10,608 bases of DNA, from contig DATJZH010000176.1 in NCBI GenBank assembly GCA_035499215.1, forward strand, positions 1 to 10,608. The letters run 5' to 3'. This stretch comes from DATJZH01 sp035499215. GTDB taxonomy: Bacteria; Actinomycetota; Actinomycetes; Streptosporangiales; Streptosporangiaceae. Positions 1 through 4,387 of this stretch are shown piece after piece. A model generated the notes under the pieces. The model was not told where the DNA came from. It ran no database searches and worked only from the letters and a program-made list of their open reading frames with translations. Within the stretch, counting starts at the first letter, position 1, and every line of letters begins with the position of its first letter. Made by a program: the position numbers and the translations under genes.

Positions 1-145
1 CCTGGTCCTGGTAGCCGTCCAGGCAGAATGCCAGCCGCATGACGCCGTCCCAGTCCTGTCCGTCGCGCTGGCCGAAGCCGAACGTGGCGGCCTCTGCCAG
101 CGAGAACGGCCCCCTCGGGATGATGGCGCAGGATGCGGCAGTCAC
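1..145 (-). CDS. N-terminus of a probable DNA-3-methyladenine glycosylase-like protein (partial)
   Basis: Minus-strand reading frame that opens with GTG at 145-143 and runs off the left edge, giving 48 residues. An in-frame TAA at 175-173 lies upstream with no ATG between, so GTG is the only good start; a weak GGATGG precedes it. The peptide contains PRGPFSLAEAATFGFGQR, followed by DWDGVMRLAFCLDGY. The PRGPFSL block resembles the N-terminal lobe of actinobacterial AlkA/HhH-GPD type base-excision glycosylases, which remove alkylated bases from DNA. The catalytic HhH and Asp region lies outside the window, so the assignment rests on the N-terminus only. Coding character is good: GC-rich third positions and a hydrophobic/acidic pattern unlike the alternate frames. 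Another alkylation-repair or unknown family is possible. Confidence 0.5.
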   Translation of the reverse strand, partial: MTAASCAIIPRGPFSLAEAATFGFGQRDGQDWDGVMRLAFCLDGYQDQ

Positions 146-202
146 GGACCATCCGCTGCTGCGGGATTGCTCTTAAGGACATACTTCCAGCAGGGTCTGA
201 CA

Positions 203-235
203 GGCCTGCGCGGCGCCTGCATCGATACGCAGGCC
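203..235. repeat. 8-bp perfect inverted repeat upstream of the glycosylase-like gene
   Basis: GGCCTGCG at 203-210 pairs exactly with CGCAGGCC at 228-235 around a 17-base loop. It lies about 58 bases upstream of the GTG start at 145 on the minus strand, in a gap (146-416) where I see no convincing gene. A smaller TGCCG/CGGCA hairpin lies at 249-262. It could be an operator or a 5' leader structure; nothing in the sequence decides between these. Confidence 0.4.
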
Positions 236-378
236 GCGAGACGTTCGCTGCCGCTGACGGCAAGCTCGCGACCGGGTCCGCCGCAGCCGCGCGTCACCGA
301 CCCGCCGGGATGATTTCGCGGACCTGTCCAGAACGCTCCCGCCGGTACTGCGACCGCCCGACCTGCGGCGGCTGACGA

Positions 379-398
379 CGCCGGGGCGCAGCCCGGCG
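379..398 (-). terminator. GC hairpin after the ketopantoate-reductase-like gene
   Basis: CGCCGGG (379-385) pairs perfectly with CCCGGCG (392-398) around the 6-base loop GCGCAG. It starts 18 bases past the stop codon of the minus-strand gene at 417. There is no T-run, as is common for actinobacterial terminators. Termination is inferred from stem strength and position. Confidence 0.5.
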
Positions 399-416
399 GG
401 TTTCGCTGCCAGCCGC

Positions 417-1310
417 TCAGGGGCGCAGCAGCTCGGTCAGCGCCTGCGACCCCCCGGTCCTAGCCAGCACGTCGTCGCCTAGGGCGCGCATCTCCGCTTC
501 TGCGTGCCTGGAGTGTGCCGCGAAGCACAGCTCGCCCATCGGCGAGCGCATGGATCGACTCCAGTACCGGACTGCAACCGGCCTGAGCAATGCGGAATGC
601 AGCACGGCGAGGTTGCGCGGAAGCCCGGCGATGCCGTCAGCACGCAATGCGGCGAACGCTTCGGTGATGGCACGGCACATGAGCGTCAGAGTTCGGTGGT
701 CCGCCGCGAGGCGGGCAGGATCAGCTCCGCAGCGGTAAAGAGCCGCTGCCACGCACGCGACGAACGCAGCGTGGTAAGCCAGCCAGCCGTCCATGTCGGC
801 GACGCGCTGAACGGCAAACCCGCTGCGCGCCAGCGCTGACTCGAACTCGGCGAGGCGCGGATCAGGGGCATCCTGCAGGGCGGTCGGCTGCTGCCGGATG
901 CGAACGTAGTCAGCTGTCCCGTCGGCCATGACGCCGCCAACGCCGGGAAACCCCAGGTATATATCACCGCGGACGCGACCGGTGATGGCAGGGCGACCAG
1001 CCGGGTTGTTGCCGAAGAAGACCAGGGCCGGATTCCCCGCGAGGGCCGTGAGGTCGTGGCATGCTGCGGCGAGCTGATCACAGCGGACGGTGACGAGAAC
1101 GAGGTCGTAGCGGCCGGTGGCGCCGGGCACCACAGCGGCCTTGGCGTGCGTGCGCCCCCCGCCCAGGACGTCGCGGGCGCAAAGGCCTCGCTCGGCCACC
1201 GCATCGGTCGCCGGCCCGTGAGCCAGTACCGAGACCTGGTGTCCGGCGTGCACGAGATGGGCGCCATAGACGGTCCCGATCACTCCGGCACCGGCGACGA
1301 GCACCTCCAT
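417..1310 (-). CDS. Ketopantoate reductase-like (ApbA/PanE fold) NAD(P)-dependent oxidoreductase
   Basis: A 297-residue protein, the usual size for the ApbA/PanE family of cytoplasmic NADPH-dependent 2-ketoacid reductases. The N-terminus has the Rossmann motif GAGVIGTVYGAHL (residues 7-19), then a second strand ending at H31. DLVLVTVRCDQL (69-80) and FFGNNPAG (98-105) are typical of the fold. The C-terminal helical domain follows from about 170. Where true ketopantoate reductases carry the catalytic Lys and nearby Asn, this protein reads WLAYHAAFVACVAAALY (176-192), without that Lys or Asn. It is therefore better called a ketopantoate reductase family protein than PanE. The ATG at 1310 places the start directly before the dinucleotide fold; the ribosome binding site is weak. 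The stop codon of an aldehyde dehydrogenase relic lies only 20 bases upstream on the same strand, so the two were probably once co-transcribed. Substrate unknown. Confidence 0.85.
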   Translation of the reverse strand: MEVLVAGAGVIGTVYGAHLVHAGHQVSVLAHGPATDAVAERGLCARDVLGGGRTHAKAAVVPGATGRYDLVLVTVRCDQLAAACHDLTALAGNPALVFFGNNPAGRPAITGRVRGDIYLGFPGVGGVMADGTADYVRIRQQPTALQDAPDPRLAEFESALARSGFAVQRVADMDGWLAYHAAFVACVAAALYRCGADPARLAADHRTLTLMCRAITEAFAALRADGIAGLPRNLAVLHSALLRPVAVRYWSRSMRSPMGELCFAAHSRHAEAEMRALGDDVLARTGGSQALTELLRP

Positions 1311-1329
1311 GACGGCTTCGGTGTCCCGG

Positions 1330-1422
1330 TCAGCCGATGTTGCTCAGCACGTGCTTGATGCCGAACCGCTGCACAGTGATCACCAGCCCGAAGATCTCGT
1401 CCTGGATCATCTCGTCATCCTG
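1330..1422 (-). pseudogene. Internally deleted relic of an aldehyde dehydrogenase gene
   Basis: Minus-strand frame reading QDDEMIQDEIFGLVITVQRF, then GIKHVLSNIG and a TGA stop at 1332-1330. The first part matches the conserved EIFGP(V) region of NAD-dependent aldehyde dehydrogenases, notably the aminobutyraldehyde dehydrogenase type, with the Pro changed to Leu. The last ten residues match the end of the same family, where a (Y)TRIKHV-type tail ends the protein. In intact enzymes of about 480 residues these two segments are separated by roughly 70-80 residues, so an internal deletion has joined them. Upstream of the Gln the frame dissolves into GC-rich repeats, and the catalytic Cys and NAD-binding parts are absent. 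The neighbouring aminotransferase and Lrp genes fit: such transaminases commonly sit beside an aldehyde dehydrogenase that oxidises their aldehyde product. Family matches are from memory of motifs. Confidence 0.7.
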
Positions 1423-1499
1423 GGGCCGCGCGCCCGCCCGGCCAGGGGCACCTGCCCGGCTGCCCGGCCGGGTGTGGGCGATGTCACCGGCAGCCTCCC

Positions 1500-1596
1500 G
1501 GTGGCAGCCGGCGCAGCCGATGGTAGCCGGCCCAGCCGGTTTGCGGCCGGGCGCAGCCGGTGGCGGCCGGCCCAGCCGGTGGCGGCCGGCGCAGCC
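1500..1596. repeat. Five tandem 19-bp GC-rich repeats
   Basis: Units at 1500-1518, 1519-1537, 1538-1558, 1559-1577 and 1578-1596 follow the pattern GGTGGCGGCCGGCSCAGCC, where S alternates between G and C. Four units are 19 bases and the third is 21. The last two differ at only one base. The alternation GCGCAGCC/CCCAGCC gives a higher-order period near 38-40. The array lies in the divergent gap between the aldehyde dehydrogenase relic and the Lrp gene. Reading frames through it give only Ala/Pro/Arg low-complexity peptides, so I treat it as non-coding. Confidence 0.75.
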
Positions 1597-1678
1597 TCGG
1601 CTTCAGTTTCGGGCCTCGGCTTCGGCGGTCGGTGTTCAGGTGCCGGCCAGGCTATTGACCTTGGCAGACAATTCCACC

Positions 1679-1707
1679 TCACACAAGTGAATCAGTCACA
1701 ATATCAC
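1679..1707. promoter_or_regulatory. Cluster of TCAC/GTGA half-sites, possible regulator binding site
   Basis: In an AT-richer island the order is TCAC (1679-1682), GTGA (1687-1690), TCAC (1696-1699), TCAC (1704-1707). The central pair forms a symmetric GTGA-N5-TCAC, and the first pair forms TCAC-N4-GTGA. The island sits between a minus-strand operon and the plus-strand Lrp gene, where an autoregulated Lrp/AsnC operator or another dimeric regulator site is expected. A TTGACA hexamer at 1727-1732 lies just downstream but has no clear -10 partner. Which protein binds, if any, is unknown. Confidence 0.35.
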
Positions 1708-1776
1708 GCGTCTCCGACGGAATCAGTTGACAGACGGCCGTTGGGTGGCAGCATGGCCTTGCAAGGAGGCGGACGC

Positions 1777-1872
1777 ATGGCGCACCTGCCGGGAACCCCG
1801 GTGGCCTCAGCCGGGCCCTTGCACTGGCGATACGGGTGGCCGGGACCCAGGGAGCTAATGCATGGCCCTTGA
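1777..1872 (+). CDS. 31-codon leader reading frame overlapping the Lrp gene start
   Basis: ATG at 1777 is preceded by AAGGAGG at 1763-1769 with a 7-base spacer, the best Shine-Dalgarno match seen in the window. The frame encodes 31 residues (MAHLPGTPVASAGPLHWRYG, then WPGPRELMHGP) and stops at 1870-1872. It therefore overlaps the first codons of the regulator gene that starts at 1862 in another frame. The peptide has six prolines, two tryptophans and no recognisable domain. The placement suggests translational coupling or a leader-peptide role. A chance frame is possible because GC-rich DNA has few stops; the strong ribosome binding site is the main argument for translation. Confidence 0.4.
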   Translation: MAHLPGTPVASAGPLHWRYGWPGPRELMHGP

Positions 1873-2305
1873 CGACGTCTCCAAGCAGATCGTCGAGCAG
1901 CTGCAGCAGGACGGGCGCCGCTCGTACGCGGCCATCGGCAAGGCCGTCGGGCTGTCCGAGGCAGCAGTGCGCCAGCGGGTGCAGCGGCTCATCGAGGCCG
2001 GCGCCGTGCAGATCGTGGCCGTCACCGACCCGATGACGCTAGGGTTCCGGCGGCAGGCGATGATCGGCGTGCGATGCAACGGCGACCTGCACCGGGTAGC
2101 CGGCCAGCTTGCGACCATGACGGAGACCGACTACGTGGTGATCACCGCAGGCTCCTTCGATGTGCTGATCGAGGTCGTCTGCGAGGACGATGACCAGCTG
2201 CTGGAGATCCTGGGCCGGATCCGGTCCGTCCCGAGCGTCACCACCACTGAGACTTTCGTCTACCTCAAACTCCACAAGCAGACTTATAGCTGGGGGACCA
2301 GATGA
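1862..2305 (+). CDS. Lrp/AsnC family transcriptional regulator
   Basis: A 147-residue protein of standard Lrp/AsnC length. Residues 1-50 form the winged helix-turn-helix: LDDVSKQIVEQLQQDGRRSY, then IGKAVGLSEAAVRQRVQRL as the recognition region. A linker leads to the C-terminal ligand-binding/oligomerisation (RAM) domain from about residue 64 to 140, with YVVITAGSFDVLIEVVCEDD (113-132) as the conserved GxxD core. The ATG at 1862 has AGGGAG at 1849-1854, seven bases upstream. An ATG at 1858 is out of frame and belongs to the leader frame. The stop codon overlaps the aminotransferase start as ATGA, so the two genes are translationally coupled. Lrp-type regulators next to an aminotransferase usually sense its amino acid substrate or product; local control is inferred. 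The effector is unknown. Confidence 0.93.
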   Translation: MALDDVSKQIVEQLQQDGRRSYAAIGKAVGLSEAAVRQRVQRLIEAGAVQIVAVTDPMTLGFRRQAMIGVRCNGDLHRVAGQLATMTETDYVVITAGSFDVLIEVVCEDDDQLLEILGRIRSVPSVTTTETFVYLKLHKQTYSWGTR

Positions 2306-3690
2306 CCACTTCTTACAGCAACGGTGACATTGCGGCACTGCAGGCCGCGGCGAAACGGAACCTGTGGCTGCATTTCACCCGGATGTCCTCCTATGCGGGC
2401 AGCGACATGCCACTCATCGTGCGCGGCAGCGGCCAGTACGTCTACGACCAGCACGGCAAGCGCTACCTGGATGGTCTGTCCGGGCTGTTCGTCAGCCAGA
2501 TCGGGCACGGCCGCACCGAAGTGGCGGAGGCGGGCGCCCGCCAGGCCAGCGAGCTGGCCTATTTTCCGCTCTGGTCGTACGCCCATCCGCGGGCCATCGA
2601 GCTGGCGGAGCGGCTGGCTGGCATCGCTCCCGGCGACCTGAACAGGGTCTTCTTCACAACCAGCGGCTCCGAGGCCGTAGAGGCGGCGTGGAAGCTTGCC
2701 AAGCAGTACTTCAAGGCCGTCGGCGAGTACGGCCGCTACAAGGTGCTCAGCCGTGACATCGCCTACCACGGGACCTCGATGGGCGCGCTGGCGATCACCG
2801 GCCTGCCCGGCATCAAGGAGCCGTTCGAGCCGCTGCCGCCCGGCGGCGTGCGGGTGCCGAACACCAATTTCTACCGGGCTCCCGCATTCGTTGCCCACGA
2901 CGCGGCGGTGTTCGGACAGTGGGCTGCCGACGAGATCGAGCGCGCGATCTTGCGCGAGGGCCCGGAGTCGGTAGCCGCGGTGTTCCTCGAGCCGGTGCAG
3001 AATTCCGGCGGCTGCTTCCCGCCGCCGCCCGGCTACTTCCAGCGGGTCAGGGAGATTTGCGACCGCTACGGCGTGCTGCTGGTCTCCGACGAGGTGATCT
3101 GCGCCTTCGGCCGGCTCGGGTACTACTTCGGCTCCCAGCGCTACGGACACCAGCCCGACATCATCACTTTTGCCAAGGGCGTCACGTCCGGCTACGCGCC
3201 GATGGGCGGGATGCTCGTCGCAGACCGGCTGATGGAGCCGTTCAGCAACGGCCACGATACGTTCCTGCACGGCGTCACGTTCGCCGGGCACCCGGTCTCC
3301 TGCGCCGTGGCCCTGGCCAGCCTGGATGTCTTTGAGAAGGAAGACGTGCTCGGCAACGTCCGCGCCAACGAGGCGGCATTCCGCGCCACGCTGAGCAAGC
3401 TCAGCGATCTGCCGATCGTCGGCGACGTGCGCGGCGACGGCTACTTCTACGGAATCGAGATGGTCAAGGACAAGGCGACCAGAGAGACGTTCGACGACGA
3501 TGAGTCCGAGCGGCTGCTGCGCGGCTTCCTCTCCCAGGCGCTGTTTGACGCTGGCCTTGTCTGCCGCGCTGACGACCGCGGCGACCCGGTCATCCAGCTT
3601 TCCCCGCCGCTGACGTGCACCCAGCAGCACTTCGACGAGATGGAGCAGATCCTGCGCGGCGTCCTGACGGAGGCATGGACCAGGATCTGA
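2302..3690 (+). CDS. Class III (omega) pyridoxal-phosphate aminotransferase
   Basis: A 462-residue cytoplasmic enzyme of fold type I, class III, which moves an amino group from an omega-amino compound (diamine, GABA, beta-alanine or similar) to a keto acid such as pyruvate. Landmarks in order: YVYDQHGKRYLDGLSGLF (N-terminal class III strand region), FFTTSGSEAVEAAWKLAK (cofactor phosphate loop, near 117-134), AYHGTS (ring-stacking Tyr), EPVQNSGGCFPPPPGYF, SDEVICAFGRLG with Asp263 for the pyridine nitrogen, and ITFAKGVTSGYAPMGG with the Schiff-base Lys292. All key residues are present and the length is normal. The PVQN-SGG and DEVICAFGR blocks resemble the putrescine/beta-alanine:pyruvate group rather than acetylornithine aminotransferases. 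It overlaps the Lrp gene by ATGA. A relic of the expected partner aldehyde dehydrogenase lies upstream in the opposite orientation. The substrate cannot be fixed by inspection. Confidence 0.92.
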   Translation: MTTSYSNGDIAALQAAAKRNLWLHFTRMSSYAGSDMPLIVRGSGQYVYDQHGKRYLDGLSGLFVSQIGHGRTEVAEAGARQASELAYFPLWSYAHPRAIELAERLAGIAPGDLNRVFFTTSGSEAVEAAWKLAKQYFKAVGEYGRYKVLSRDIAYHGTSMGALAITGLPGIKEPFEPLPPGGVRVPNTNFYRAPAFVAHDAAVFGQWAADEIERAILREGPESVAAVFLEPVQNSGGCFPPPPGYFQRVREICDRYGVLLVSDEVICAFGRLGYYFGSQRYGHQPDIITFAKGVTSGYAPMGGMLVADRLMEPFSNGHDTFLHGVTFAGHPVSCAVALASLDVFEKEDVLGNVRANEAAFRATLSKLSDLPIVGDVRGDGYFYGIEMVKDKATRETFDDDESERLLRGFLSQALFDAGLVCRADDRGDPVIQLSPPLTCTQQHFDEMEQILRGVLTEAWTRI

Positions 3691-3786
3691 GCCGCCCCTG
3701 CCCCGATGGGCGCACACCGAAGCAGAAATTCATGAAATCTTTACTGGTCAGATCCGACTGAGCGGGCCTGTCGCGCGTCATAACTA

Positions 3787-3796
3787 CTGACGTCAG
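3787..3796. promoter_or_regulatory. 10-bp perfect palindrome CTGACGTCAG
   Basis: A self-complementary CTGACGTCAG lies about 97 bases past the aminotransferase stop and shares its last base with the hairpin that follows. Its role is unknown; it could be a dimeric protein site for the downstream small gene or a chance palindrome. Confidence 0.3.
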
Positions 3797-3818
3797 GGCG
3801 CCCGAGGGGCCGGCGCCC
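3796..3818 (+). terminator. GC stem-loop downstream of the aminotransferase gene
   Basis: GGGCGCC (3796-3802) pairs with GGCGCCC (3812-3818) around a 9-base loop. No T-run follows. It is the strongest hairpin between the aminotransferase stop (3690) and the small gene at 3995, so it is a plausible end of the Lrp-aminotransferase transcript. The 105-base distance from the stop makes this uncertain. Confidence 0.4.
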
Positions 3819-3850
3819 GGCGAGATCACGGCGGCGGAATGAGTACAGCT

Positions 3851-3910
3851 GTTAGGTTGGCAGCGGCAGCGCAGGAGTTATGCACTTGTAACCAGTTCTG
3901 CCTACCTAAC
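3851..3910. promoter_or_regulatory. Long inverted repeat upstream of the small gene
   Basis: GTTAGGTTGGCAG at 3851-3863 is the reverse complement of CTGCCTACCTAAC at 3898-3910 except for one base in 13. The arms are 34 bases apart and the far arm ends 84 bases before the ATG at 3995. The block is clearly less GC-rich than its surroundings, as promoter regions tend to be. It could be two operator copies bound by a looping dimer, or a large stem-loop in the leader. A TTGGCA (3857-3862) and a TATGCA (3879-3884) spaced by 16 bases lie inside it and could be a weak promoter. Confidence 0.45.
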
Positions 3911-3994
3911 ACCGGCCTCCGGCGTGTCTAACTAAGAGTGAGGCCCGGTGCCGCCGCGGTGCCAGTGGCCGGGCGCGCCCCACGGGAGGAACCG

Positions 3995-4234
3995 ATGTCG
4001 GACCACAGCAGCTGGGAAGAACTGACCAGCGAGAACGAGCGGATCATCGGGCCCGCGGACGCCCACAACCGCACGCCGGCTGGCGCCGCCGCGAGCACCG
4101 CGGGCGTCCCGGCCCGGCACGGGAAGGGCGGCTCGGACGGCGCGGGCTCGCTGGCGACGAAATTGGTGCCGTCGCGTACCCGCCGCTGGCGGGTGCCCCG
4201 GAAGTCGGCCGGGTCCGGGCCGGTGCTGCCCTGA
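3995..4234 (+). CDS. Small hydrophilic protein of unknown function
   Basis: A 79-residue frame beginning MSDHSSWEELTSENERIIGP. ATG at 3995 was chosen because GGGAGGA (3984-3990) lies four bases upstream; an earlier in-frame ATG at 3938 has no such site. The N-terminal 20 residues are acidic and helix-prone, the middle is Ala/Gly/Pro-rich, and the C-terminus is basic (SRTRRWRVPRKSAGSG). No membrane segment, signal peptide or known domain is visible. The stop codon TGA (4232-4234) falls inside the first hairpin unit of a tandem repeat array, so the repeats may have trimmed or replaced the original C-terminus. The upstream region carries a 13-bp inverted repeat. I do not recognise the family; the ribosome binding site and acidic start make translation likely. 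Confidence 0.5.
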   Translation: MSDHSSWEELTSENERIIGPADAHNRTPAGAAASTAGVPARHGKGGSDGAGSLATKLVPSRTRRWRVPRKSAGSGPVLP

Positions 4235-4375
4235 CCGGAAAGCTCGGGCCGGGTCCGGGCCGGTGCTGCCCTGACCGGGCACTCGGGCCGGGTCCGGGCC
4301 GGTGCTGCCCTGACCGGAAAGCTCGGGCCGGGGCCCGGCAACACGCGGGGCGGGTCCGGGCTGGTGCTGCGCCAG
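4205..4375. repeat. Tandem 39-40-bp repeats, each encoding one hairpin
   Basis: Three near-identical units start at about 4205, 4244 and 4283, and two degenerate ones start near 4323 and 4350. Each good unit contains a GGTC-C-GGGC stem, a 7-base CGGTGCT loop, and the matching GCCC-T-GACC. These hairpins span 4212-4236, 4252-4276 and 4291-4315: eight pairs with one C/T mismatch at the same place. Units 1 and 3 are followed by GGAAAGCTCGG. The degenerate copy at 4352-4373 keeps GGGTCCGGGC and GGTGCTGC. The array fills the convergent gap between the small gene (its stop lies in hairpin 1) and the stop of proS at 4388. It may serve as a bidirectional terminator; its repeat nature also suggests slippage or a REP-like element. 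Confidence 0.8.
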
Positions 4376-4387
4376 GCCCGCCCTCGC

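Noticed and set aside
133..375. 80-residue plus-strand frame near the left edge
   Set aside because: Arg-rich, no domain, and partly antisense to the glycosylase-like start.
1727..1732. TTGACA as a complete promoter for the Lrp gene
   Set aside because: The hexamer is exact, but no TANNNT-like -10 occurs 16-19 bases downstream.
1309..1872. 187-residue plus-strand frame covering the divergent region
   Set aside because: It crosses the aldehyde dehydrogenase relic antisense and the 19-bp repeats; only its last 31 codons have a ribosome binding site, and those are reported separately.
2284..3717. 477-residue minus-strand open frame
   Set aside because: It is antisense to the aminotransferase, whose motifs and active-site residues are unmistakable; the antisense peptide is Ala/Val/Arg-rich with no domain.
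4205..4375. CRISPR array
   Set aside because: The units are contiguous 39-40-bp repeats without unique spacers between them.
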